From Panax quinquefolius (lineage: Eukaryota; Streptophyta; Magnoliopsida; Apiales; Araliaceae), in contig CM035153.1 in NCBI GenBank assembly GCA_020205615.1, positions 96,934,792 to 96,998,791 of the forward strand: DNA of 64,000 bases, written 5' to 3'. The number at the start of each line of letters is the position of its first letter. Within the stretch, counting starts at the first letter, position 1. This document shows, piece after piece, positions 12,456-24,560 of this stretch. Made by a program: the position numbers and the translations under genes. A model generated the notes under the pieces. It was not told the origin of the DNA. It ran no database searches and was given only the letters and a program-made list of their open reading frames with translations.

Positions 12456-13072
12456 AGTACGTCTTCTAATTTTAAGTTTTAACTTAAACGTATTTTTGCT
12501 CCATGTTTTTCTTCATAGACAACGTTTTAAAAAAAACGTTATCTAATTAAAACCTAAAAAATGCCCTTTTAAATAGATAATGTTTTTGCATATATATCTA
12601 CAACGTTTTTTTAAAAAAATATTGTGAAAAAAAATACCACAACTTTTTTATAAAAAACGTAGTGGTTTAAGCGTTGTCTATTTACTGTTTTGTAGTAGTG
12701 ATTATTGGTCATTAACTCCATACAGTACAAAAGCGTACTTATTAATACAATAATTTTAATTATACTTTCTATCGAATCCCTGTCCAGACTTAGGGTTAGG
12801 GTTTCTATTCTCCGTTAAGCACAACTCTAATCTTATTTTTCAGTCAATACACACATTGACTTATTTTCTAAACTCGTATCACATATTCTCAGCACAAAAT
12901 TGATAATCAATATTAATATTAAAAAAATATATATATTCATAAAATTTGGATTATTCGAAATCCCGGGTTATCACAGAAGACATACATACGTTACCAGAGT
13001 ACTGTAGAACACTTGTACGGTGACAGAATTTGCATAAAGATGCATGAACTCATCAGATCTGAAGAATAGCTC

Positions 13073-13700
13073 TCGAATTTCCTGTATGGTGCAAAGAGTT
13101 ATTTCCCGGAGAGTTCAAAGAATCAGATGGAGTTGCAGTTTCTGGAACTAAAGCAGGGAACAATGACGGTATCAGAGTATGCCGTAAAATTTAATGAATT
13201 GGCGAGGTTTGCGCCATATCAAGTTAACACAGATGAGCGAAAGGCTAGGAGTTTTGAGCAGGGATTGAAACCCTGGTTATGCAATAGGGTCTCCCTGTTC
13301 CAGCTGAAGACATTCGCAGCGGTGCTTGAGAAGGCAATTCTCGTTGAGGGTGGAGGCGAGGCTGTGACAAAGTATAATCAAGAACAAAGAATGAGGGTGA
13401 AGGTAAGAATGGTGGTGGTAGTGGTGGAAATGGTAGCAATAACCTGAAGAGAAAATGGAATGGAAATGGGGGTTCTGGAAACCAGCAGGGTAATCAGCAG
13501 AAGAAGAAGTTCGAAGCATGTGCTACGTGCGGTAAGTTTCACATGAGTGTGTGCTTAAGGGGGGAAGCATGTATGCTTTAACTGTGGCCAGGAGGGTCAC
13601 ATCGCCCTAAATTGCAGTCGACCAAAGAAGAATGTTTGCTACACATGCGGGTCAAAGGATTATTTTGCTCGTGAGTGCCCTAAGAAGAAAGCTTAAGAGA
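13073..13700 (+). pseudogene. Chromovirus gag remnant with zinc knuckles
   Basis: The open part (from about 13073) has YFPES, MELQFLELKQGTMTVSEYA, KFNELARFAPY, the conserved capsid region of Tekay-type gag. Downstream the frame shifts. Two CCHC knuckles are then readable: CFNCGQEGHIALNC (13574-13615) and CYTCGSKDYFARECP with a non-consensus F where H is usual (from 13637). A partial first CATCGKFH precedes them. It would package genomic RNA in a working element. The multiple frame changes make it non-functional. Confidence 0.85.
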
Positions 13701-13789
13701 TGACGGGAAACAAGGGAGGTAGCAGTGGAGGCAGATTGACCATTGCGGGACCAACGTCATCCAATGGACCACAACCGGAACCTTGACAT

Positions 13790-13930
13790 ACGATTGTAGG
13801 ATGTAGTGCAATCAAAAGATGTTGTGTCAGGTATTATCCCAATCAATGATATTGATGCTTATGTATTATTTGATTCGGGTGCTACTTGATCATTTATATC
13901 TGATGAATTGCTAAGAGGTTAGGATTATCT
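13790..13930 (+). pseudogene. Chromovirus aspartic protease remnant
   Basis: The active-site motif LFDSGAT is at about 13866-13886, followed at once by a TGA stop where a hydrophobic or polar residue normally precedes SFIS. Upstream is the usual strand GIIPINDIDAYV. The protease would cleave the gag-pol polyprotein; as read it is truncated. Confidence 0.75.
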
Positions 13931-14014
13931 AGCGAGGAATTGAATTTCCCTTTAAACATAGAAATTGCGAATAGGGAGGTAATTCTTGTAAGGTTCGTAT
14001 ACAAGAATTGAAGG

Positions 14015-14992
14015 GTGAACATTAAGGGAAATGTTATGATGGTAGATTTAATTCCAATAAAACTTGGAGAGTTTGATGTTATTTTGGAAATGGATTGGTT
14101 GTTCAATTATGGAGCGATAATTGATTTCCAAAAGAAATGTGTAAACATTATAACTCCGTCAAAGGTAGTTTTCTTTGGTAGTAGATCACCTAGACATGCG
14201 AGATGTCTGACAATTATGCAGGTCAAGAAGTTCTTGAATCAAGGCTGTGTGGGTTATTTACCTTACCTAGTCAATACTCAGAGGAAGGGGGTGAAACTGG
14301 AAGAGATACCAGTGGTTAGGGAATTCATGGATGTGTTTCCGGAAGATTTTCCAGAACTTTCGCCTGATCGAGAGATTGAATTCGTGATAGACTTAGCGCC
14401 AGGAACCGCTTCGATATCGAAGGCCCCGTACAGGATGGCTCCGGTAGAAATAAAGGAACTGATGGTACAATTACAGGAGTTATTAGATAAGAAGTACATT
14501 CAGCTGAATGTGTCACCGTGGGGAGCAGCGGTGTTATTCTTGAAGAAGAAGGATGGGTCTATGCGTCTTTGCATTGATTATAGGGAATTAAACAAAGTCA
14601 CTATTAAGAATAAATATCAATTGCCAAGAATAGATGACTTGTTCGATCAATTGAAGGGTGCTAGATATTTCTCAAAAATAGATTTGAGAAGTGGATATCA
14701 CCAATTGAAAGTAAGAAAGGACAATGTACCAAAGATGGCATTCAGAACTCGATATGGACATTACGAGTTTCTGGTGATGTCTTTCGGATTGACAAATGCC
14801 CCTGCTGCATTCATGGATTTGATGAATAGGGTGTTTAAACCATTTTTAGATAAGTTTATGGTGGTATTCATTGATGACATTTTGGTGTACTCCAAATCTC
14901 AAGAAGAACACGTGGAACATTTATGTTTGACATTGGAGACGCTAAGAAAAGAAAGTTGTACGCGAAATTCTCTAAATGTGAATTTTGGCTAG
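14015..14992 (+). pseudogene. Chromovirus reverse transcriptase (open, 325 aa)
   Basis: This is the longest retrotransposon frame in the window. It begins at the protease C-terminal part ([16 protein letters not shown]), then the linker [20 protein letters not shown], then the RT core: [51 protein letters not shown], and the catalytic box VFIDDIL (FIDD at 14867-14878). The catalytic aspartates of the core are present. A frameshift near 14945 ends the frame inside the connection to RNase H, which continues in another frame ([12 protein letters not shown]). It cannot give a full polyprotein. Confidence 0.92.
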
Positions 14993-15039
14993 AACGTGTA
15001 TAATTTCTTGGGCATGTAATTGATAAGGATGGAATTTCA

Positions 15040-15789
15040 GTGGATCCATCAAAAGTAGAAGCTGTGATAAATTGGGAACAACCAAGAACTCCATCAGAAG
15101 TAAGAAGTTTCTTAGGATTGGCATGATATTACAAACAGTTTATTCAAGATTTTTCCAAGATTGCCACTCAGTTTACAAATTTGACGAGAAAATCTGTAAA
15201 ATTTATTTGGACGAAAAAATGTGAAGAAAGTTTTACGGAATTAATGAAGAGTCTTAGTGTGGAACCTGTCTTGTCATTACCAGATAATACAGGAAATTTT
15301 GTGGTATATAGTGATGCTTCACACAAAGGATTGGGTTGTGTCCTTATGCAGAATGGTAAAGTCATTGTGTATGCATCAAGGCAATTGAAAGACTACGAGA
15401 AAGGGTATCCGACTCATGACTTAGAGTTAGCTGCAGTGGTGTTTGCTCTAAAGATATGGAGACACTATCTCTATGGAGAGAAGTGTGAGATATACACAGA
15501 CTATAAGAGTCTGAAGTATATTTTCACACAGAAAGACCTAAACATGCGTCAAAGGAGATGGATGGAATTAATAAAAGATTATGATTGCGAGATCTTTTAT
15601 CATCCAGGCAAAGCAAACGTGGTTGCAGATGCCTTGAGTAAGAAGGGTCGTGAGAAGTTGATGTTGTTAACCAACCAGGAGGAGCTCGTTTCAGCAATGG
15701 CAAGACTAGAGTTGGAAATCAAATTTCCAAAAGAAATCGATGAAAGATTGTTCCAATGGAAGCTAGTTCAACTTTGGTTGACAAGGTGA
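15040..15789 (+). pseudogene. Chromovirus RNase H remnant
   Basis: After a stop at about 15124 (LGLA then TGA), the open stretch 15181-15789 has [55 protein letters not shown] and [15 protein letters not shown]. These carry the D, E and D residues of the RNase H fold found after gypsy RT. The domain removes the RNA strand of the hybrid during reverse transcription. Confidence 0.9.
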
Positions 15790-16110
15790 AGAATGCTCAA
15801 CTACAAGATGAAGAATGTGGAAAGATAAAAGAGAAAGTGGTTGAGAGTGGTGAAGTGAAATACAAGATCGATACCGAAGGGTTACTAAGATTCGAGGGAA
15901 GAATCTGGGTTCTAGCAGTACCATATATTAAAGAAGAAATCTTAAAAGAAGCTCATAACTCAAGACATTAAATACACCTGGGAAGTACGAAGATGTATCA
16001 AGATTTACGATGATATTTTTGGTGTTAAAACATGAAAAGAGATGTCGCAGAATGTGTTGCGAAATGCTTGACATGTCAAAGAGTCGGTAGAGAGCATCGA
16101 GACCAAACGG
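15756..16110 (+). pseudogene. Integrase zinc-binding N-domain (split)
   Basis: The 71-codon frame 15756-15971 gives the pre-integrase linker (EGLLRFEGRIWV). The HHCC region follows with stops: AHNSRH, then KMYQDLR, MKRDV, and KCLTCQRVGREH near 16055-16095. The sequence then stops being integrase at about 16110 and resumes at 19884, so the zinc finger and the catalytic core are on opposite sides of an inserted LTR. Confidence 0.85.
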
Positions 16111-19100
16111 ATTATACATAGCATATTAAATTTTAAACTCCTTACTAATTAAATATGTGATTTAATTTTTAATGAGTTAGTTTTGTGAGCCTATTTAAAC
16201 CTTAAGTGGTTATGTGAATTTATGAAATGATTAAAGGGAGTCACTAATAGTTGATTTAAATTTGTGGAATAACCCTAAGATTCTAATATCAAAGACTTGA
16301 TAAGAGTATTAATTAAATATTCAATTTATTTGAATATAGTGGTGAGAGTTGAACATATTGATTTATGTCAAGTATGGATATATCACCATTGAAGAAGTTA
16401 AATTACCTTATATAGGACTTATGTGGTGATAGATATTTGAACTGGCTGGAAGCTAACCCATTTTAGCCTTTGGTAGGGGCCGTAATTGCTGCGCCTCAAT
16501 GATACAAAATGGTCTTGATGACAACATTAGTGTCCAAACTTAGAAAATTAGTTCTGTTATTGTTAATGAATTGGAACATTGGTGTAATGTGTGACATGCA
16601 TAGAATCATATAATAAGAATATATTCTAGTGATATGGAGTATCAAGTAGTGCAATAAAATCATAAGTGATTGTTAAGCGAAATAATTGAATATCTGTGTA
16701 TTCCGAAATTGGGAAAAGAATGTATGTATTACCTTTGGATATATAATATTAAATAATGTTATAATATGGTTATGTGAGTAGTGGAGATAATTATAGAACT
16801 ACCCAGACAATAATACTTAACTGCGTTATTTTATTGCGTGTATTTAATGTACATGGGTTATATAATGTGAGTACATAAATAAACCCCAAATTTCCTTTGT
16901 ATAGTAGCAGTAACACATTTATATTACATTATGGGAATTATAGTGTCCAAACCAAGCCTTAAATAACTTGTTTTTGAGATTTCTTCCTTGTCCCAAAATA
17001 AGTGTTACATTAGTACATGAACAGTGGACAGAAGCTAGTTTACGTAACTTTCAAATGGCTAAAACATAGGCAATAATTTCAAGGCCAATGGCTTGATGGT
17101 GGGTTATTCAGCCACCCTTGATTAACCAATGTGTTCTTCCTTTGCACTATAAGCTCCAACATTGTGTGATGCAAATGTCCAGTTCATAGTTCCTTTATAA
17201 ATTCAAGCCCCATTTTCAGTTTTGTTGTCTGTTAAGTTTGATATTGAGAGTTCTAAGTTGCTGAGGAATTTTGGAAGCATACTCATTGTGTAAGGAGTCC
17301 AAACCAAGCTCAAGAAGGTATAGATTTTTACTATGGGTCTAGTTAACTCTTGAAAATTACTTGAAATTCTTTGTTAATCAAAGTGAATTAACATGCCAGG
17401 ATATGCTGCTGAAGTATGTCTACATGTTTAAACACTTAAATGGTAGGTTGTAGTATGTTTAAAATTGAAATGAACCAAGGTGGATAAGGCCTGCAGAACA
17501 GAGCAGGTCACTATCTCTGATGCAGGCATGGCGCGACTTCACGCCTATTATTGTCTAGAGGGTAGTGTAGCATTGCTGCCGTAACCAAAATCGTTCTATC
17601 TCGACATGGCATGACATTTCGCTGGGACACTGCATCGGCTACGATGTTTTTGTTTAGTTTATGTTTGTGCTAAGTTGTTAGTACATTATAGAACAAGCTT
17701 GTAAATTATTTTAACACGCACATGTAAGCACATGCATATAGGATGAGCAAGTATAGCAATGATGGACACAACACTTGTGGTCTTGAAATGATATTTGTGA
17801 TTTCAAAGTGAACTTTGTCACGAACACATCATGTGAGCATTTTGATTTTATGAACATGATAATATGGTTTATATTAACATGAAATGCAAGACTAAAGTGA
17901 TTGAACTCACTAGCATACATGATTGAAAGTTAAGACTATTTCAAAGATAAGCAACTTAAAGCTTTTCAAAGAGAACTTGACGAAGATTTTCATCTAGTAA
18001 GTTCTGACTATTTGAACATGTATATGTGACTTTATTATATGTTGTAAATGCGTGAGAGTTATATGTTAAGATGCCTTGTATGTACTAAGTTAGCTTAGTG
18101 TTAAATTCAATGAAAAATTAGAATGAGGAAGCTAATGTCATCAAGAAATGAGTAAAGTATACATGTGTTGTATATATACAAGCATGACTACTGAATATTA
18201 AATGATCAAGTTGTAAGGCATAAATGATTACATGACCTTGTTATGTTTTAATAACATATAAAGTGTAAGTTAAACTTGAGGTAGTAAACTCAAGTATGGT
18301 CATGTGCTATGTGAAACTCTAGCATGTATGTATGATAATAGGTATGTATAGGTGTGTGTTAGAGTTGGACTAAAGTTAGGTAGTGCAAAGCTAAAAATTG
18401 CTCTGGCCAGGGGACAATGCACTCTGTTGTCCTAAGCGTGAACCGGTAGCAATTGCTTGGCATCCCCCTGATCTTGCTTAAGATTACATTTTTTGGTTAT
18501 GAAATTTAAGGCATGCTTATATAATTTCTTTACCTTGTAATATATGACCAATATGCTTTGTAATGTGTTAAGAAGCATCCTATGTGAAGACTTGATTATT
18601 GTAAGTGTAAACACATATTAGTTTACACATACTAATTGAAAGACCAACTTGTTAATGTTAGGTTGTTTCAACGCGAGTTAGTTAAAGCTAGTATTATATT
18701 GTAGCTGAGCAAACAGGCAAGTTCCCTAAACTTACTCCAATTATTATTGAGCAAGTTCCCTTGAACTTCACTATTTGATTGTGCAAGTTCCTTAATTCTT
18801 ACTCTTTTACTTGAGCAAGTATTCGAATACTATTTTATTGTGTTGCAAATTTCCTAACTTACACAACTTTAAGTTTGTGAAAGTTTCCTATCCTTCTTAT
18901 ATTGTATTGAGCAGGTTATTGTTGAATTAAAAGTTCTTCATTTAAGCTTGAATCTTATTTCCAATCATGTTGTTAAGTGGTTTAATTACCTTAAAATTAT
19001 TCCACATCGATATTATTGATATTCGCACTTAGTGCACTTGAGTTCGTACAGTCTTGGACTTGTACATCATTTAAAGTTCAATAATTCTTGAACTATGATA

Positions 19101-19883
19101 GATAAAGTCTGAACCTTTGTTCGGTCAGACAAGCGTATGAAGTTTTATAAAAGCTATCCAAACCAATTAATGGTAAGGATTCTTAGATTGAAAGAACACC
19201 CCTTCTATGATAGGGGAGTACCCCAGGTATCTAATATAAGATACAAAGAGCAGATTTAAATGTTATGCATATACATAGTGTACGTGAGGCTGATCCCCTC
19301 AAATACTTATTCTGTAGCCAATAACCAAAGGGTCAATTACCTATTGATTCCATTGGAGTGTTATAGTTTAAAGTCTACTTGACTAGTAGTTATTCTAAAA
19401 GCAATCATTACCTTTGCTTATAATATTCATGTTGTTGAATCCTTCAGATATTCATATTATTGAATCCATTGCAAGATATTTTTCCATTCATCATGATATA
19501 TCCTTATTATTGTATTTAAACTTGTTGGGTAAACTTGTTGCTCATCCTTGCTATATCATGAATTATATTGCAACTAAGCCCGAGACCTCAAGGAAGGACA
19601 AGGGTAAAGGAAAGATGTAGAATAGTGGTGAGGAGCAGACTTTACCTTATGCCTAGTTTTAAATTACTATTATGTAATATGAACCCTAATATTTATTTTA
19701 GGGTATGTGTGTAAGATGATATTAAGGTTATCGTATCTTGGGACTAGTAACACCTTTTGCATGAACAACGTATGTTTATTATATTCCGCATTTTAGTTAT
19801 CGTATGTTGTTTAGAGGTGGATGTTTGTATTTTATCGTGACGACCGAACCGAGGTCAGAGGACCTGGATTCGGGGGTGTCACA
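16110..19883 (+). mobile_element. LTR inserted in the chromovirus integrase
   Basis: About 3.77 kb separates the two integrase halves. Its right end is TCGGGGGTGTCACA, the same ending as other LTRs here (for example 59911-59924). It has a TATA-like TTTATAAATT (17194-17203) followed by a leader, and the GAGCAAGTTCC-type U5 (18700-18920) and AAAGGAAAGATG-type motifs shared with the other Tekay-like LTRs. The left end lacks a clear TG start and no 5-bp duplication could be matched, so the left border is approximate. No coding region seen. Confidence 0.7.
18700..18925 (+). repeat. Degenerate GAGCAAGTTCC repeats in U5
   Basis: Several imperfect units of roughly 40-60 bp contain GAGCAAGTTCC or GTGCAAGTTCC plus TTACTC. 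Related strings are at 38170-38225 and 58690-58990, so this is a U5 feature common to these LTR families. Confidence 0.6.
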
Positions 19884-20679
19884 ACTTCAACCGTTGGAAA
19901 TATCGGAATGGAAGTGGGAACACATCACAATGGATTTTGTGGTGGGTCTTCTAGCTACTCAGAGAGGATGCGATGCGATTTGGGTGATAGTGGATAGACT
20001 GACAAAATCAGCACACTTTTTGCCAATAAAGATTAGATTCAATCTTGATCAATTTGCAAAGTTGTACGTTTAAGAAATTGTTTCGAGACATGGAGTTCCA
20101 GTGTCAATTGTGTCAGATAGAGATCCGCAATTCACGTCAAATTTTTGGAAGAGACTACAAGAATGCATGGGAACACAATTGAAAATGAGTAAGGCTTATC
20201 ATCCACAAACAGATGGCCAAAGCGAACAAACAATCCAAACGTTGGAAGATATGCTTAGAGCATGCATCATGGATTTCAAAGGGAGCTGGGATGAACATTT
20301 ACCATTGGTGGAATTTGCCTACAACAACAGTTACCACGTAAGCATCGACATACCACCTTACGAAGCATTATAAGACAGGAAGTGCAGAACTCCACTGTGA
20401 TGGGATGAAGTAGGTGAACGTCAACTATTAGGACCAGAAATGGTACAAAAAACTGATGAGTTTGTCAAACTCATCAGAACAAGATTGGTAGCTACTCAAG
20501 ACAGACAGAAAAATTATGATGATCAATACAGACAAGACCGAGAGTTCAACGTAGGAAATTACGTGTTCTTAAAAGTTTCTCCTTGGAAGGGGAAAATTCA
20601 TTTTGGTAAAAAGGGAAAGCTAAGCCCGAGGTTTATTGGACCCTTCAAAGTGCTACGAAGAGTAGGAGAAGTGGCTTAA
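19884..20679 (+). pseudogene. Integrase catalytic core and C-domain remnant
   Basis: The core reads EISEWKWEHITMDFVVGL (first catalytic Asp), [16 protein letters not shown] (second Asp) and [20 protein letters not shown] (catalytic Glu), then [13 protein letters not shown]. All three DDE residues are kept. Stops interrupt at about 20071, 20371 and 20398. The C-terminal part has KVSPWKG and SPRFIGPFKVLRRVGEVA (GPF/Y module) before a further stop. Integrase joins the DNA copy to the chromosome. Confidence 0.92.
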
Positions 20680-20970
20680 GAGGTAGCTCTACATCCAGAG
20701 TTGGAAAATGTCCACAATGTTTTTCATATTTCGGTATTACAACCGTATAAACCCGATTACAAGCACGTGATCGAGTACGAACCATTGCAGTTTGATAAGG
20801 ACTTGTCTTATGTGGAAGTTCCTATCCAGATAGTTGACAGGAAAGAACAAGTGCTCAGGAATAAAGTAATACCTTCTGTGAAGGTGATCTGGAGGAACCA
20901 CAATGCTAAAGAAGCTACGTGGGAACTCGAAGATAAAATGATGAAAGATTACCCTAAGTTATTTGTTTAA
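20680..20970 (+). pseudogene. Integrase C-terminal chromodomain
   Basis: The open stretch ends the polyprotein with VFHISVLQPYKPD, then EVPIQIVDRKEQVLRNK and VKVIWRNHNAKEATWELE, then TAA. The latter two segments are the chromodomain that names chromoviruses and is thought to guide integration to chromatin marks. One stop separates it from the GPF module. Confidence 0.88.
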
Positions 20971-21002
20971 TCTGTGTCTTCGATTCTGGGGCTAGAATCT
21001 TT

Positions 21003-21078
21003 GTAAGGAGGGAAGAATGTGACGAATAATTTGTTTGAGTTGTGATTACGGGGATGAATCCTTGTAAGAGAGGAAGGA
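21003..21078 (+). promoter_or_regulatory. Duplicated polypurine tract
   Basis: A tract ending AAGAGAGGAAGGA (21066-21078) immediately precedes the TG of the 3' LTR and would prime plus-strand synthesis. A similar tract (GTAAGGAGGGAAGAATGTGA, near 21003) lies about 60 bp upstream, preceded by matching GATTCTGGGG and GATTACGGGG-like text, so this end is duplicated. Confidence 0.65.
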
Positions 21079-21540
21079 TGTAATAAACCCGAATTTTAAA
21101 TTATAATTTTAAATATTTATTGAATTATATAAATATTTAATGGATGTGTTTATTGTTGAATAAATATTTGTTTAATTTGATTTGGTTTAATTTGGTTAAT
21201 TATTTGTTAAATAAATAATTAATGAGTTAAGGATATTAATTATCACGAGATAATTAAATTAATAATTAAGTTAGAGAGCTTATAATGATTAAATAAATTA
21301 TTATAATGATATTTTAGTTTGAATGATGTGTTAATTTATTAAATAAAACTATAATTATAAAAAAATTATAATTTTGTTGTATTAATTTATGTGGTAAATT
21401 AATTTAATAAATTGTTATTAGAATTAATTAAATTGAATATTAAAATCTAATTAAATAAAGTGTGACCATAAACTATACTATAAGGGAGTTATTAAAATAA
21501 GTTAAAGGAGGTTAATTAGGTTTTGTCAAACGAGGCTTAA
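21079..21540 (+). mobile_element. Chromovirus 3' LTR, first 460 bp only
   Basis: Starts TGTAATAAACCCGAATTTT right after the polypurine tract. It matches the start of the LTRs at 21541, 51181 and (minus) 45112. At about 460 bp, just after a CAAACGAGGCTTAA segment, a second LTR start begins. The rest of this LTR was not found nearby. Confidence 0.7.
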
Positions 21541-24500
21541 TGTGTAACAATCCGTAATTTTATTTATAATTTCAAATATTTATTGAATTAAATAAATATT
21601 TTTAATTAATGTGTTTGTTGTTTACTAGATATTTGTTGGATTATTTATTAGTAATTAAATAATCCAGTGAGTTATAGAAATTAACTTAATTAAGATAAAA
21701 GTGATGAGTTAAGTTTATGAGATAATACTCTAATTTAACTCAATAACTAAATTAGAGAGTTATTAAGGATTATATGGTTTGTTATAATGTTATTCAATTT
21801 GATTTTTGTAATTAAAGTGATGTGTTAATTTATTAAATAAAATTATAATTATAATGAAAATTATAATTTTATTATATTTATTTATGTGGTAAATGGATTT
21901 AATAAATTGTTATTAGATTTAATATAATTTGAGTATGGGAATTTATTTAAATAAAGTGTGACAATAAATATGACTTATGAAAATAGATTAAAAGAGTTTT
22001 AATTTGGTTTTACCAAACAAAGCCTTAGAGTTTTTTTTTAAAATTCTTATTTTAATCTTGTTTTGCCAAATAAGGCTTAAGGAATGATTAAGTCATTATT
22101 TTAATAGGTTTTGCCAAACAAGGCCTTATGGCTTTTAAGTTTAAAATAAAAAATAACTAATAGGTATTTAGTAGCCTTATTAGTATACGTCATTTTATTT
22201 TTTATGTTAGCGTCTGTTTTAGTTTTACGTTGTCTTGAGCCTAAGAAAGAACAGAAGGAAGAAAGAAGAGAGGAAGAGAAGAAGTTCTCTGTAAATTGAG
22301 AGAAGAAATTTGTGAGGGTTATGGAAGGAAGAAACAAGAAGATTGTTCGAAATTTTATAGCTAATCAAAGGTAATAATCTAATTTTGAGTTTTTAGTATT
22401 ATACTTCTTGAGTTTTCTTTGAAAAGTTGAATTTCTATGGTTAGATTGTTAAGATATTGATCATATATGTTAATTATTATGTATAATTTCTTATACGTAA
22501 TCTATAATAGGTTTTCATGTAATCAAATTCGTGGAAACAAGTGTTAGATGAAGAAATTTGGTTTATGGCTTAGTATATGTATTTTGGTCAATTTTGAGGC
22601 TTAAATTGATGTTAGATCATGTTTATAATCTTAATTTGATAATAGATGTTGTTAGTATGTTGAAGAACGAAAAGAACGAAACTTGAACGAACCAATTTGG
22701 TTGAGAAACGAATTCGTAGTGAATGAATTCGCTAAATTTGTCAAACATGAACAATTAGTATGAACATGAGTTGTAAATCCATATTTTGGTTAGTTAATCT
22801 TTATGTTAGTTGATGGGTAATTGGTATGTTGTAGCTTTATGAGTTACGAACCCATAGAATCGAAAACGGACTAATTTGGATGTATATAACTCAAGTTATG
22901 AAGGTTAGAAGGAATATTTGGCATGATAGTTCATAACAGAGAACAAAATACAAGTTCGCGGCAGCTATGCCCGCCCCGACGGGATATTTTTAAGTTATAA
23001 CCCCCGCCCCGGCGGGGTGTGTGTGTTCTGCAATGACTGATTTGACCTATTTTGGTAAAATGGCCATAACTTTTTCATACGAACTCCGATTGAGGTGATT
23101 CAAGATGATCCGGAACGAAGACGAATAGACCTACAACTTTTATGCTTTAAGGTTTTCAATTTGGGGTCGGGAACAGTAGTCAAAATGGTCAGTTGTAGGA
23201 CTGTTGTGTTTTCGGAGGCAATCGGAGGGCGTCGAACATGCACGTATGCAAGTGTAGTGCTCTTGACGACAAAAGATGTTGTTCTAAATTGTAGAACATG
23301 AATATTATGAAGTATAATATTCCTTAACATTAATAAATGATATATTAGATAAGTTGAATACGCATACTAAACACACGTAAGAGAGCAAATTGGGCGTGTG
23401 ACAAATAAATGTCGAAACGCCGTGATAAGTGTTAATGAACGTAAAAAGTGTTTTAAATCAAATAAAATGAATATTATAAGATATTGAATAGGGTTAATAT
23501 AAAACTAATAAGTAGTCCTAGCAAGATTTAAACACTTGAATGAACTTCGAATATGAAAGATATAAGTTGAAAGTTAACACAATCAAATTGAACATTGTGT
23601 ATTGATTAATAGGAAGGGTTATAGGACGTAAATTAAAGTTTACATTACAACTACTATGCGTTGCTATGTGACTAATAGTTGATGTGCATGATTATATAAT
23701 TGTGTAGGGCACGTGAAGTGCAGATATCTGTAAGCTGTTAAACTGTTATTGGTAAACAACGATCATGACAAGTCTTTCGGTTCATATTTGCTATGTGAAC
23801 TTGATGATTAACTGTTTTAAATCTTTATTACAAAGAACATGATGTGTTATATATATGTTGAATGTATGAAATGTTAAAAGTCGACTTACGACACGTTGAT
23901 TGAGTAAAGCATGTTGATTGAGTAAGGAACTCAATCTTTATACTTATATATATGAAACCGTAGCATGTATGTTATGTTAGTCTAATGTTTATGAGATATA
24001 TGTTGAGTATGTTATTATGTGCTACGTGATGCATGAAAAGCTATTAGATTTTCTTTTGGGAAATGTCGAGCTCGACCTTGCAAATAACCATTTTTTGCGG
24101 AGTTAAGGATTGAAGGGTAACTTATGTGCTACTTGAATGGCGTGGATCGGAAATAATGCACGAAGATTAATATTTCAAATTTAAAGTTATTATTTCTTTA
24201 TACCATGATTAAGATTCATGAGATGTACTAAATGTTTTATGATGTATAGTTTTATGTTGAGTTGTAAAGTTAAAGTTTGAGTTATCTGATATGTAAAGGA
24301 TATCGAATTGAAATGTAAAATTTTATATAATATCTGTGATGAAGCGAATCATAAAATAAGATTGATTCAAAGACATGTAGATGATAAAGGTTTTGATTCA
24401 GGGAATTAAAGTAAGAAAATAGAAAAGTTTAAATTATTCCTCATAATATTAAGTTTAACATCGAATAGTGATGTAAAATCAGAAGTTAGACGTGTTATTA

Positions 24501-24547
24501 ACGACCGAAGTCGATAATTGAATTATAAGAATTTTGGGGTCGTTACA
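21541..24547 (+). mobile_element. LTR-I copy (5' LTR of a second chromovirus)
   Basis: Starts TGTGTAACAATCCG and ends GGGTCGTTACA. A primer-binding site follows two bases later, so it is a 5' LTR. It shares with the copies at 41990-45112 and 51181-59924 the AT-rich U3, the CAAACAAGGCCTTA motif and a purine-rich leader (GAAAGAAGAGAGGAAGAG, about 22260). Length 3.0 kb. No coding region. Confidence 0.8.
22968..23019 (+). repeat. GC-rich paired inverted repeats in LTR-I
   Basis: Two similar GC-rich units, GCCCGCCCCGACGGG and CCCCGCCCCGGCGGGG (23002-23017), lie about 32 bp apart in an otherwise AT-rich LTR. The second is an inverted repeat (CCCCGCC with GGCGGGG, 2-nt centre). Confidence 0.7.
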
Positions 24548-24549
24548 GT

Positions 24550-24560
24550 TGGTATCAAAG
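24550..24560 (+). promoter_or_regulatory. Primer-binding site, initiator-Met tRNA type
   Basis: TGGTATCAAAG two bases after the LTR end. It differs by one base from the usual TGGTATCAGAG complementary to the 3' end of plant initiator tRNA-Met, the normal primer of Tekay-type chromoviruses. Confidence 0.8.

Larger units (their letters stand above)
12976..21540 (+). mobile_element. Chromovirus (Tekay-like Ty3/gypsy), decayed, 5' truncated
   Basis: Order gag, protease, RT, RNase H, integrase, chromodomain, polypurine tract, then a 3' LTR start at 21079. That order and the C-terminal chromodomain define a chromovirus. The 5' LTR and the gag N-terminus are missing. Many stops and a frameshift near 14945 show age. 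A foreign LTR splits the integrase (about 16110-19883). The 3' LTR is interrupted after about 460 bp by a second LTR start at 21541. Confidence 0.85.
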
